Shown here piece by piece: positions 46,505-57,469 of a DNA stretch of 64,000 bases (the first letter of the stretch is position 1; each line of letters opens with the position of its first letter). Below the pieces are notes generated by a model. It was not told the origin of the DNA. It worked only from the letters and a program-made list of their open reading frames with translations, and did not search any database. Source of the stretch: Amoebidium appalachense (lineage: Eukaryota > Ichthyosporea); contig CAVNZM010000010.1 in NCBI GenBank assembly GCA_963693365.1, forward strand, positions 6,882,001-6,946,000. The letters are read 5' to 3'. Made by a program: the position numbers and the translations under genes.

Positions 46505-49500
46505 CTGCAGGGACAGAGCTGTGTGAGCATCATGCCTAGAGTTGGGCCAGGGGGGGGGGGGGGGGGGGGGGGTAAAGGCAACGAGCGGGGTGGGCGGCAG
46601 GCAAGCGGGTGCACAGGCAGGCAAACAAGGGGGGGGAGGGGGGGGGGGGGGGGCGTAGCTAAAGGGCAGAGGATGCATGCAGCGCTGGCAGGGAGGGCGG
46701 GGGAAGGGGAGGGGGGGGTATGCGCGCACAAGCCGCGGTGTAGGCGTGCGTGTGTGTGCGCTAGTGTGTGGGTGTGTATGAGCATGTGTGTGTAACACCG
46801 AGGTTAAGCATGCACGATCGAAGGGGCGGGTGGAGGGGTGGCAGGGTGGGGTTGGGGGGGTTGGGGGGAGGGGAAGGAGGGGGGGGGGGGGGGGGGGGGG
46901 GGGCAGGACACGCCACAAGCAGTTGGCACTGCGGGCCAGCACAGAACAAAGAGGCACACCGTGTGTACACCGTAAGACCGTAATGTATTGTCCCAAACAC
47001 TCCACCGGGTGAGTGAGGGAATCCGAGCGAATTCGTGTAGTGGGGGGGGGCCGGCCCCGGCCGCCACTGCAGAACATGACTCGATGAGCGATATACAAAG
47101 TGGGAAGGGGGGAAGGGGGGGTGTCGGTGCCCCCCACAGCCCACACGCCAAGCCCAATACGAAGGCAAAGGAACAGGGGAGGGGGCTCGGCCCAGCCCCA
47201 TCACGAGAGAGGGGCAGCAAACCGTACGCGTTTTCGATTTGCGGTTGGATCGGGTAACCGTAACGGTACGAGCACTGAGCAGTCAGGCGGTACCAGGGTT
47301 CGAAGGACGGTGGAGCCCATTAACGGAAGTCGAAATCCCGTTTCGGAAAAACTCTTCGAAAATCGGAATGCTCCGTCGGAGCAGGCCCACCAAAATTCGT
47401 AATCGTCGCGCATCAGTAAACTAGGGCATGCTTATTTTAGACACCAAACTGCTTTTCGATTGCTTTATGGCCGGTCTGATGATGAGAGGCAGCACCCGGC
47501 TGCCGTCCCCGCAGACCCCCACTGGGCCGCAAATAAATCACATGTACTGACTCCCGGCCCTGGGGCCATACACACGAGATCAATACAGATAAGGCCCCCG
47601 GGCCCGAAAACAGAAATCATCCCCCCCCCCTCCCCCCCCCCCCCCCCCCAACTCAGAAGTTTGAAGAACAATAAAGCTTCTGATACACGAGAGAAAATCA
47701 TTACTTCTTCTTCTAGGATAAAAAATCTTAATCATACAATCAAGATGTTAATCAATGAACTCCTCAAATGAAAAGATCATTTCTAACCCCCCCCCCAACA
47801 ACCAAGCACTACTACCCTCAACCTAGCACTTACAGCCCTGATCCATAAAGCTGAGAGCAGCAGGCAAACGGCGAGGAAACAGAATGCGGGCGGGCGGGTG
47901 GGTCCTAAGAGAAGCGGCGAGGAAAAGACTGTTTGAGAGAAGCGAAAAACACGACTTTTATAGTCGCTTCTACAGGAAGAGATGTGTGATGCCGATCATC
48001 ACACCATCTTCTTCCAATTGGTGGATAAAATGAGTATTTACCAAATATATCATTTTAGACACCAAACTGCTATGGGCTACGTCCACTCAGACACAGCGGC
48101 TCCGATCGGCTAACATACACTATTATACAATAACGCTGGCTGGCTGGGGCCCCTCAGCCTGCCCAGGAACCGGGGGTGCCGTCCAGACGAAATGCTTGCA
48201 TACGCCACGGCCGCACCCCGCGCGGGAAAATCACCTCAGAGGGGCGCAGAGGCACAAAGGCTTGCCGGAGCCAACCCCTGAATGACGGGCCACCACGACG
48301 CCGTATCCCACACTCAGTCTGGAATTCGAACGACGAGGATCCCGCTGCAGCTTGGCCACCGTTCGCTTTATCAGCGGGAACGGAGGCGCCCACCAGCTTG
48401 GTGCCGTCGCAAAGGAACGGCAGTCTGAGGAGCTAAATACCCGTTAAATGTACTAATACACGGATAGAATAGGTTTTTAGTGAAGTTTATTTATTTATTC
48501 AGGTCAGCACGTGTCTCACCTGCAGTTTATCGTAGGCACCAGGCCGTGTACTTGAATGTAGAGGGCTTGCCTGAAGGGATGTTGATGTGCAGCTGAACTT
48601 CGTAGAGCGGAAATTGAGCTTATATAGTACTTGAGGAGCTAGGTGACTACTTGTATATCGCTATACGTAAAGTAGGCAGGTGCCTAAATGACCTAAACTA
48701 GGCGCTTTATATACTAGTCGAGCGGGGCGTCATCTATCCTGAATTTCTAGGCTAGACCCGATAACGATTCCTATTGGCTAAGACTATTAGATCTAACTAT
48801 AAATAGCTATATTGCCGATTTATTCTATCGAATCACAACGCGCGGCTCGCATTCCTTCTAGCTGATGGAGTCCGGCATTCCATGCTAAGGCACTAACTCA
48901 ACATCCTTTCATACAAACATTTCATATGTACATGGGGGCTACGAATCTCGTATAGAATACAACACTATGTTATTATTAACTATGTGCAATACTAGAGATA
49001 TATATAATGAATTACAATTTTCAATGAATATTGAAGTATATGCTGTAGTACGTTACTTTTCCCGGGAGATTTCCAGCCGATCTGTGATTGGCTGTTGTTC
49101 CTTATCAGTGCGCATAAAGCCCCAAAGGCTCACAGCCAAGTTGAGGTGCACCAATAGATAATTTGGATCGGTGATTGTTTACATTCCATATATTACGATG
49201 AGCTTTTTATATTACGTAATTTGCTGTGCGCGTTCACATAGAGCTTTCGTTAGATAAAGCTCTTTATTTCTTTATGCTGTCCCTGGAGGGCTATAATTAG
49301 AATCCAAGGATACTCCAAGGATATGCTCAGGCGGCTAAAGCATTGCTGGGATACTCCAAGGCTGTAGGGGGTCGTTCTTATTGCTCCGACCGAAATAGCG
49401 TGAAGGGTTTCTTTTAGAGGCTGGTCATTAGCATACGTGATAGTGAACCAATAGCATGCTTTCCGTCAGATCCTTTAGATCTGCGCTCTGCGCGAGTACA

Positions 49501-49616
49501 TGAGCATGTACGTAAGTGTACAGATATGCATTTGGAGCACAGCGACATATGTAAAAGACTATTTCGACACACTTATAGTTTATATTTTAAAATCATTTGC
49601 ATATTAGCATACATAA
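46505..49616. other. Intervening region with no recognised gene
   Basis: G-rich runs at 46,551-46,572, 46,629-46,653 and 46,875-46,903, then mixed unique sequence. A 20-bp direct repeat occurs at 47433 and 48052. A minus-strand frame of 79 codons (48393-48154) reads IRRRGGPSFRGWLRQAF and may be a remnant of a retroelement protein, but I cannot assign it. From 48,480 to 49,616 the DNA is AT-rich and featureless. Confidence 0.45.
47433..48071 (+). repeat. 20-bp direct repeats 619 bp apart
   Basis: ATTTTAGACACCAAACTGCT occurs exactly at 47433-47452 and 48052-48071. The pair could bound a small deleted insertion or be the ends of short terminal repeats. Flanks beyond the 20 bp differ. Confidence 0.6.
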
Positions 49617-50206
49617 TTATTGACTACTTTGCGCCGTCCACGGCACCGCCAACCCATCTGCCATCCCACCAGGGGCCCCTGCCTGGGCCCACACATTAAA
49701 CTCGGCCTTCACTGCCGAGGTGTGGGTGGCAAACCGATCGACTTCGGGCTGCATGCCCAGCAGCCACTCCACCCGCTCGACTGCCTCCGGCGTGACTTGC
49801 CATTCATGCCGGGGGTCCACCCGTGACAGCCAATCTGCTCGGTCGTTGAGCTCACCCGGCCCCGGGGGATGTAGGCCACCTCCTGTGGCCAAGGCAACCC
49901 GTGGTCGAGGCACAACTGGAGAAGCTGCCACAGAATGGGCTGCATCGAGGGGCTGCCGCCGCTGCCCTTTTTCCGCACGGCCCCAAGGGCCGCCTGGGCA
50001 TCGGCTTGCCACTGCACCCGCTGCCCACGGAGGGCTTCCTGCAGAGCAGGGCTCTGATAGGCCTCCAACAGGCCCTCACACTCCGCAATCGCCGCCGCCC
50101 GCGGAGCGTCGTCGGCTGCCCACCTGCAGGTCCCTGAGCCCCTCCGTCCCGTTCCCCGTCGTTCCTCCCGTCTCTCCTCCCGGCCTGCAACGGCTATGGT
50201 GAGCAT
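49617..50206 (-). pseudogene. DIRS-type reverse transcriptase/RNase H C-terminal remnant
   Basis: Two overlapping minus frames make one degraded protein. The upstream frame (50206 to about 49865) reads QADAQAALGAV and LDHGLPWPQEVAYIP. The downstream frame (about 49865-49617) reads GELNDRADWLSRVD and EVDRFATHTSAVKAEFNVW. The order of an Asp/Ala-rich RNase H segment, NDRADWLSR, then VDRFAT and FN is characteristic of the RNase H end of DIRS retrotransposon polyproteins. The frames meet at a G/C-rich run (about 49855-49870), where a base has been gained or lost. Its strand and order fit a DIRS polyprotein upstream of the recombinase at 46504, but 3.1 kb of unrelated DNA lies between, so they may be different insertions. 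Confidence 0.7.
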
Positions 50207-51000
50207 CTCCCGACCCAGCCTTGATGTGTCTCAGCTGCCCCGGTCGATTCAGAAGCTGTGCTCCGGCCCCAAGGGTGACGACGTGGTTGCTGGCCTCGAG
50301 CTCACTGCCAAATACAAGGCTTTCATCGACAAGGACATCTTCAACGTAGTTGAGCCCCCCTCCGATGCCAACATCATCCTATTTTTAAGTGGATTGCCGT
50401 CACGGAGAAGTTACTCAACTCTGCTGGTGACACCAAGATGAAGGGTCGTGGTGTGGCCAAGGGTTTCACCCAAGTCTATGGTGTTGACTACGGTGACAAC
50501 TCTTCCCCCGTCGTCATGTCTTCCTCCGTCCGTGCCCTGCTTGCCCTCGGCGTACAGCAGGATCACGAGATCCATCAACTCGACATCAGCACGGCCTTCC
50601 TCAACAGCCCCCTCGACGAGACTTTGTACATGGAGCAACCTCCTGGTTTCATCCTCCCCGGCAACGAACACAAAGTCTGGAAACTCAAGAAGGCCCTCTA
50701 CGGACTCAAGCAGGCCTCCCTGGCATGGTACGAGTTTTTCAACTCCATCCTTGTTGCCCACGGCCTCACCCGTATCCGTTTCGATCCGTGTGTCTACTGC
50801 CGTCAGTTCCCCAACGGGGAAATCATCCGATCGGGCAACTACGTTGATGATGCCATCATCACCTGCACACCGTGACGGTACTCCACCCTCATGAAGGAGC
50901 TTGTTGTCCACATCATGAAGTCTGCCGAGTGCAAGGTCGGTCTGCCAGACATCTTCCTCGGCACCCAGCTGCTGTACACCACCCCATAGTACCCTAGTCG
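50196..51000 (+). pseudogene. Ty1/copia reverse transcriptase fragment
   Basis: The reading begins in the frame at 50196 (FIDKDIFNVVEPPSDANI), shifts by one base in a short T run near 50391, and continues in the frame from 50438 with KGRGVAKGFTQVYGVDY, QLDISTAFLNSPL, YMEQPPGF, ALYGLKQASLAWY and the catalytic YVDD. This is the RVT_2 domain of Ty1/copia retrotransposons. An in-frame TGA at about 50873-50875 breaks it, after which related residues (PDIFLGTQL) continue to about 50990. No integrase, RNase H or LTR is visible. It is a dead fragment whose left end overlaps the DIRS remnant on the other strand by about 10 bp, probably an insertion junction. Confidence 0.8.
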
Positions 51001-52092
51001 GCCATGGTAGAGTACCCCGTCTGACCTCAGCAAGTGGGGTATTTTGTTTTCGGGGTGGGGTATTTTGTAGGGTATTTTCCGGGTATTGTCTAACCCTGTT
51101 TGTATAGTGGGGACAGACTTTTAGAATTTAGCTTATTTCAGTCTTACATGTCCATATATATGTAAATCATAGTATATAATAGTATTGTAGCTTGAATATT
51201 GTAGCTTAATTAATTTATGGCGTAGTGATGTGTGGACCTACTACAAAAAAGGTACTTGTAAATGCCTTTGTTGTGGGCGGGAAGGCCGGGGAAGCCGGCG
51301 CATGATAAATTGGGCCGGTCGATCGTTAAAATGTTTCAAACAGCGTTGTTTTAACGCAGCGGGAACCGCCGTGAGGCCCCACGCACCGGCCAGCGGCGGT
51401 CGAAAATCTGTCAGTCTAAAATGCGCAGACCATAACGCAATCATTGATGATCGATCGATCGGTAGTCTTTCGCGCGCGCAGCCTGGTAGGGGCCGAAACT
51501 TTAGGCTAGTAAGGGCCAATGTAATTCTGATGGGCAATCGGAAAGTTTATTTTCCTGATGGGCAATAGGAACGCTTCCGTACTTCTGATGGGCAATAGGA
51601 ACGCTTTCGTAATTTTGTTGTTAAGCAATAGGAACAAGCCTTTTTAATTCCCGTTGAATTACAGTATGTGTCCGCGCGTAACATACTCCGCGCACAACAT
51701 AACGTCGACGCCGATTTTCAAAAAATCTTAACATACTGACCTCGGTCATTTTTCGGGATTATGTTAGCGCACCAAGGGGTCCTATACATAGTAGGACGAG
51801 TAATCGGGTTTATCTGGTCAGTTTAGACCCCCTATCTTTAGTATTTCGATCTCTTTCCCAGACAAAACAGTGGTTCGCCGTGACTTCAACGACCGCCCAA
51901 AGCTCGCCAGGGCCAATGATAGGCGGCGGCCGCACATCGCATGGTATGCAAGACTCATGTGGCCGACTATGTCGATAAACGAGCAGAAACATACGAAGGC
52001 CCCAACTAGTTCGAAGCAGTCTTGTATAGCTAGTTTTTACATCCTAGTCATCATGATATAGGCAGGTTGAATGCATATTAAACCCACCGATC
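51001..52092. other. Non-coding region with short repeats
   Basis: GGGGTATTTTG-type words repeat near 51027-51085. Between 51526 and 51640 the phrase CTGATGGGCAATAGGAACGCTT recurs about four times in imperfect form, with spacing of 30-40 bp. The rest is unique with no exon supported. Confidence 0.55.
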
Positions 52093-52432
52093 ATGAATAA
52101 GCCAGTAGTCCAGGTGCAGGCAGCTGCACTTGGGGCGTTGAATAGTGCACTGCACACAGTAAATGAGGCCACAGACAAGTTTCAGGAAACTACCCAAGAA
52201 GCCCAAGCAATCATTTCTGAGGGTTTTGTAAACGCAAACGTTGAACACAATCAACAACGCAACCACACGGGCAATTGCACAAGCCGAAACGGCAAAAGCA
52301 CAATTGCGCTCGCACATGGAGAGTTTAGAGAGCCGCAGAGCCCCCACACGCGCGGAATCGCTGAAAAAGGCTGCCAGTAAGCCTGGCGCCATGGGCAGAA
52401 GACGATGTTCGATTTTGGGTGCATGGGTGTGA
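52093..52432 (+). pseudogene. Small coiled-coil ORF with an apparent frameshift, product unknown
   Basis: A frame opening at ATG 52093 reads QAAALGALNSALHTVNEATD and then loses coding character near 52240. A second frame continues from about 52241 with INNATTRAIAQAETAKAQLR and ESLKKAASK to a stop at 52432. Together they give an Ala/Glu/Thr-rich helical protein of about 110 residues, plausibly a coiled coil. One indel near 52240 would explain the break. No family recognised. It could also be a short spliced gene. Confidence 0.35.
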
Positions 52433-52700
52433 GATCTTGCGCAGGTTTAGTTTGGTGGGCTGGCTGCGTGGGGTGATAGTGGGTGGTGCCCAGAAAGGGG
52501 GGTTTCTTTTCCGTGTGAGTTACGGTAATGGTTTGGAGCTTGATGAAACCCTGAATACGGATTTGTATGAGGCGAAGGGGGAGGGGTTGCCTCTTACTCG
52601 TGTAGGCCCTGTGTGTGGTGCCAAATTCGTAAGGTGTGAGAGGAAGGTGTGAGGGAGCAGAAAGACTAGTACGTCCATCAGCAATCTTGTTCGGCGATCC
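52433..52700. other. Unique spacer
   Basis: No exon or repeat recognised. Open frames here show no family signature. Confidence 0.4.
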
Positions 52701-54165
52701 GGATCCCATCCAGGACACCTTTTGGGGGTCCTCCCACCATATCCACCCCACACATCCACCACAACCTACCTACATGATGCCATCTAGATGGGATGTGGGG
52801 GTCGTAAACAATTTGGATGGCCACTATCCATAACTCATCTATGATGTCCAGGAGGGGATAAAGGGGACTTGATATCATCCATCATCCAGAACAGCACCGC
52901 AAGGCATCTACTATGGTGTCATGAAATGATCTACAACCCATCCTAAATGCATATTAAATGCCCCGATGTTCAAAATTTTCCGAACACAATTTGGTGGGGT
53001 TTGGGTGGTGATATGGACCATCTAAAGACCACATTAAATGCTCTTTTCTTGTACCCATCCCAAAGTACACCCTAAGTACTCCAGGACGTCCAAGTGTACT
53101 TCTAGTTTATTTCCGGTGCACATAGACATTATGAGGACCACTTTATATGATCATATTTTCTTCCCATCCATTTCTACCCCCTAAGTCCCCTATGATGTCC
53201 AAGACTAGTTTTAGTGCATTTTATACGATCCATATTGTTTTTTCGCTGTTATATGCACAACATATGCACTTTTAATGATCGACAAAGTGTCTGTATGTGC
53301 TCTTGTAGATGGACCTCATCCACGACGTCATAGATGGTATGTGGATTGGGTGGTGCACATGATAGGCATATATGGTTGCTTTAATGTTGCTGGACGCTAT
53401 TCCTGGTATACAGCATCTTTTTGACGTCTTTAAGTGGTCTGTTAATGAACCTTTTAGGAACATTTAGTTGTCATGAGGGAAAACCATATTTGCATCTTAT
53501 ATGGCCTTTACGTGGTCTTTTAGATGCCTTTCGGATGGGCATCATGAGGTTTCTGGGATGGGTTTGTGACATCTTTTTGACCCTGGCTCGATCTCGATTC
53601 CGTGCACTTGAAGGCATCTACATGTGGACCTATGGTGTTGATGATGTGGTATTACAGATCTCTGAATATCCTATCCTTTTCCCATCCATATGTACCCCCT
53701 AGGTACCCTCAGATGTCTAAGTGTATTTCTGGTGCATATTATATCATCATTCCTGATTTATCCCTGTTCTAGGCACAGCATGTGCACTTTATGATATCTA
53801 GTTAGGGTCTCTATGTGATCTTTGCGATGGTCCACATCCACGACGTCATAGATGGTTTGTGGATTACCCGGTGCACATGATAGGCATATATAGATGCTAT
53901 AATGTTGCTGGATGCAATTCTCATACTAGAATGGAGTCCACAGCATCTCTCTAGGGTCTTTAAGTGGTCCTTGTATGCACTTTTCAGGAGCCGTTAGTTG
54001 TCTGAAGATGAATCTATATATGCACATTATGGTGTCTTGCAATTGTCCCTTTGATGTGTTTTGGATGGTCATCATGAGATTCCTGGGATGGGTTCGAGGC
54101 ATCTTTTGGACCCAGGCTAGATCGATTCCGTGCACTTTTAAGCATCGCAAGATGGACATCAGGTG
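52700..54165. repeat. Degenerate direct repeat of about 518 bp (two clear copies and older fragments)
   Basis: CATCCACGACGTCATAGATGG occurs at 53317 and 53835. It is followed in both by GTGCACATGATAGGCATATAT, then AGTGGTC, then CATCATGAG.TTCCTGGGATGGGTT, then GATTCCGTGCACTT. Further fragments (CCCATCC..TAC.CCCTA, GATGTC.AAG) extend to about 52,700. Similarity is moderate, so the array is old. No coding sequence is seen. Confidence 0.7.
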
Positions 54166-54168
54166 AAT

Positions 54169-54332
54169 GTAAAGATGCTATATTGATAAGTTCTGATATC
54201 TTTTTAGCCATAAACTTATACCATTTGGATGTCAACATGTATATAATGATATCAGCAGGAGAATGTAAAGATGCTATAACGATAAGTTCTGATATCTTTT
54301 TCGTAGTAAACCTATACTATTTGGATGTCAAT
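54169..54332. repeat. 97-bp tandem duplication
   Basis: GTAAAGATGCTATA, GATAAGTTCTGATATCTTTTT and TATTTGGATGTCAA-type words occur at 54169 and again 97 bp later. It directly abuts the degenerate 518-bp repeat array and precedes the piggyBac gene. Confidence 0.75.
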
Positions 54333-54676
54333 ATATTGATGCATCCGAAATGTACTCTGATCGGAGAACTTAGCGGCCATAAGTACTCTGACCGCAGTAC
54401 TTTAGGAATGCTTGTTTCGGAAGGATACCGCGAGCTATTGGGGCCCAGGAGCCCGCTTTTTTTTGTACAGCCAGTAAGAAAACATAAGTTTACACCTTTT
54501 TTGTCTTTGGTACGGTAACTAACAAGGCCTTCCCTAGCTTTTATTGGTTGCCGACGCTGTTGCAAGTTTTTGAATTCATGCTCGACAACAACATGATTCA
54601 TGATCAAACGGACGAAACTTGCTGAGTCCGCGAACACAACAAGCCATGGGTTTCATGTGAAAGATGAGCGCCCAAC
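54333..54676. other. Upstream flank of the piggyBac gene
   Basis: Unique sequence with AAGTACTCTGACCGCAGTACTT, an interrupted inverted repeat at about 54380-54401. I searched for a TTAA target site with a terminal inverted repeat and found no convincing pair on the two sides of the transposase gene. Confidence 0.4.
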
Positions 54677-56710
54677 ATGGCCGAAACATTAGACCCAATA
54701 GAGCCACTTTATTCTGGAGCTCGTGTCTGTTGTTTTGCATACATATTTGACGGGGTTCAGGGGGAAGATTTCACAGATGACACCACACGTTGGTCTTACA
54801 AGAAGTTCGGCCTGAGTTGGGACACACAAATACTGGTTGGCACAGTAGTGAAACGATGCAAGACAAACGAAGGCAGTGAATGGAAAGTAAAGTTTGATTT
54901 TGACGGTACCACAGAAGTAGTTCTGCGCCATCAGCTAACTTTAATAGATGAAGAAGACAGTGAACACACAAGTAGCGAGCTAGAGAGTGATAGTGACGAA
55001 GATCCAGATGGAGACATCCAACAAGTAGAGATTCCTGTCACAGACAGTGAGAATGAAGATGAGATAGAACTTGTAGATGAACAAGTAGAGTTACCTACCC
55101 CCACCGACCCCACGTGCACCTTGCAATGGACCATTCCAGATGAGCAAGTACTTGACAAAAGAACAGGCCCACGCAGAAAACCAACCATTCCACTAGCACT
55201 AAACAAGCGCAAGAGTGTTCTGTGTTTGTTTGAACACTTCATGCCTATGGAGTATCTCTTCACAGCAGTCATTCCACTCACAAACGAAGTAGGTCGTGCA
55301 CGTTACAAAAATTGGGTTGACTTAACCCCGGGTGAGCTACTTAGGTGGTTGGGTATGTGGATTTACATGGCTGGAACATTTGAACCCGGCTCGAGATCGA
55401 ACTACTGGACGTCGGCAGCAGAGAACCCAAGCCGCATATTTCCCGTACAGGACTTTGCCCGCTTCATGACCGAACACCGGTTCGAAAACATCCGTGCCTG
55501 CTTTACCGTCACCGACATCACTCAATATCCGGAGGATGATCCACTGAAAGACACACGCGGTTTCATGGAAGCACTGCAGAGTCGGTGCCGTTGCTCTATC
55601 GAGCCCGGGGATGAATTATGCGAAGACGAGGCCATCTTTGCCAGCTATCATTGCAACCTTCCGTGCCAAATCTACATAAAACGAAAACCCCACCCTCTCG
55701 GTCAAGAAATAAAAACTCTACACGACTGTGTAACCAACATACTCATTAACTTCGAAATGAACGAGGGGAAGCTTAGGATGGCTAGCAAACCGTACCGACA
55801 GTTGGGAGCTGGAACAGGCACCACCTTGCGTCTTCTAACCCCATGGGCCAACCCCACCCACCGTAACCCCAGAACGATCGTCGGAGACAGCTGGTTTGGG
55901 TCAGTAACCGGGACAAGGGAAGTGTACAAAATCGGATTCTACGCACTTTTCAATGTCAAAACCGCAACCAGAGACTTTCCCCTCAACATGTTGGACCTTC
56001 TATGTGAGGAAGGACGTGGTGTATGGTCGGAGGCAGTGTGCAGTGTGGACGGAGTAGACCTCGTTGCGGTGTTATGGAGAAACAAGAACTACAGTATGAA
56101 AGTGATCACCTCATGTTCAAGTACTCAGCCGGGTCAACCGAGAAAATCACGAAACGGAAATGACGTCCCCCAACCGAAAGCAGTCGAAGAATACTTCGAA
56201 AACTACAACATGGCCGATATATTCAACAAAACACGAATGTTAAACGGCTCTGTGGACGAAGCCTTGGGCACTAAACGTCACCAACTCCGCACCTTTGGGG
56301 GGCTTCTGGGGTTTGTAGTAGCAAACGTACACTTTGCATACAGATACTTTGGCAAATCCACAAACACGAGCATGGACACAAGGCGTGAGCTAGCAGAAGC
56401 ACTCATATGCAACCCCCACCTGCCTGCACTAGAATACCCCCTTCCCCCTGCTGCTCCTGCCCCCCATGCTCTACACGGACACCAGCGTGCCAGAAAAGAA
56501 AGAAAAGGTAGATGCGTTCTCTGCTTTAGGAACAAAGGGGAACGCCACCAGACACATACCTACTGCATCAAGTGTAATGTGTTTCTCTGCAATGATCAAA
56601 CACGTGCATGCTTCGAAAACCACATCACATATGGTGTTCCTCCACGCACACGCACCCAAGTCAACACAAACACAGGCCCGGTACGATCACGCAGAAACAC
56701 TACACGTTAA
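54677..56710 (+). CDS. piggyBac-type transposase, intact
   Basis: A single 677-residue frame from ATG to TAA. The first 90 residues hold a short domain (ILVGTVVKRCK, VVLRHQLTLIDEE), followed by an acidic stretch (about 91-145). The DDE_Tnp_1_7 core follows. The three catalytic aspartates are likely D317 (CEDEAIF), D404 (IVGDSWFGS) and D514 (NMADIFNKT), with spacing close to that of piggyBac. QIYIKRKPHPLGQEIKTL and QLRTFGGLLGFVVANVHFAY are the expected helices around them. The C-terminus carries a cysteine-rich zinc domain (RCVLCFRNKG, CIKCNVFLCND, about 608-650). piggyBac enzymes cut and paste at TTAA. With no stop or frameshift the gene may be active or domesticated. No terminal repeats were identified. 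Confidence 0.93.
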   Translation: MAETLDPIEPLYSGARVCCFAYIFDGVQGEDFTDDTTRWSYKKFGLSWDTQILVGTVVKRCKTNEGSEWKVKFDFDGTTEVVLRHQLTLIDEEDSEHTSSELESDSDEDPDGDIQQVEIPVTDSENEDEIELVDEQVELPTPTDPTCTLQWTIPDEQVLDKRTGPRRKPTIPLALNKRKSVLCLFEHFMPMEYLFTAVIPLTNEVGRARYKNWVDLTPGELLRWLGMWIYMAGTFEPGSRSNYWTSAAENPSRIFPVQDFARFMTEHRFENIRACFTVTDITQYPEDDPLKDTRGFMEALQSRCRCSIEPGDELCEDEAIFASYHCNLPCQIYIKRKPHPLGQEIKTLHDCVTNILINFEMNEGKLRMASKPYRQLGAGTGTTLRLLTPWANPTHRNPRTIVGDSWFGSVTGTREVYKIGFYALFNVKTATRDFPLNMLDLLCEEGRGVWSEAVCSVDGVDLVAVLWRNKNYSMKVITSCSSTQPGQPRKSRNGNDVPQPKAVEEYFENYNMADIFNKTRMLNGSVDEALGTKRHQLRTFGGLLGFVVANVHFAYRYFGKSTNTSMDTRRELAEALICNPHLPALEYPLPPAAPAPHALHGHQRARKERKGRCVLCFRNKGERHQTHTYCIKCNVFLCNDQTRACFENHITYGVPPRTRTQVNTNTGPVRSRRNTTR

Positions 56711-57469
56711 AGTACCTTCTGCCCACTGGTCAGTTTCTGTACATTGCGCAACACTCATTTGTCGTTTTCGGATTAGGTGTGATTTGTTTGGTTTTTATTC
56801 GTTTCTTCGAAACTGTTTGTGGTAACTAGATGCTAAAAGGGTTATTTGAAGTGTGTGTACCGAAAAAAACGAATTTGAAAGCTGATGTCAATGTTTCTCA
56901 AACGAAAAATGCACCTGTGGTGCAAAAGCAACAACGTGAACGTTTAAAGTATGCATCTTTGGCACACATTTGTAACAAGTTTGACGTTTTTCTTGGCTCA
57001 GGCCTATGGCCTCCCGGTGCCAGAACCCGTAAAGTGCAAAATAAGCCATACCAACAAGCATTCCGAGAAATTATTGTAGTCATGGGGTGCGCAAACACTA
57101 CAAAGTTCTCCGTAAATTGATGCTCAAAATCGTTGAATGCCTACCATTACTTACTAAGCCACTACCCCGCCAAGAATTTTTCTACGGTTTTTTTGTGATG
57201 TGCTTGTTCCCTGTCACGTTAGGGTAAAATGGTGAGAAAAAGAGAGTAACACGTGCAAAACTGACCCTGCGCCAGGCGTTTTTATATGATGACGTCATAC
57301 AGTACTCTGGTTGGAGCGTTTATCGATTCAGGTCGGATCAGTATACCTAAAAGGTTGGGTTGCAGTCCACTTAAACTTCTGACATCGGCACAGCGCCTAT
57401 ATGTTACAGGCTACTGACACACGTGAAAACCAAACCCCCTACACCCCCACTCATCAACAAACAGAAAAT
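56711..57469. other. 3' flank of piggyBac with a small ORF
   Basis: A 96-codon plus frame (56830-57120, reading KYASLAHICNKFDVFLG) shows no recognised family and may be chance. A TGACGTCA palindrome lies at about 57290-57297. The rest is unique sequence. Confidence 0.35.

Noticed and set aside
47220-47320. tRNA B-box-like GGTTCGAAGG
   Set aside because: No matching A box or acceptor stem was found on either side.
54140-57375. TTAA sites on both sides of piggyBac as element ends
   Set aside because: TTAA occurs at 54140 and 57372, but the adjoining sequences are not inverted repeats of each other.
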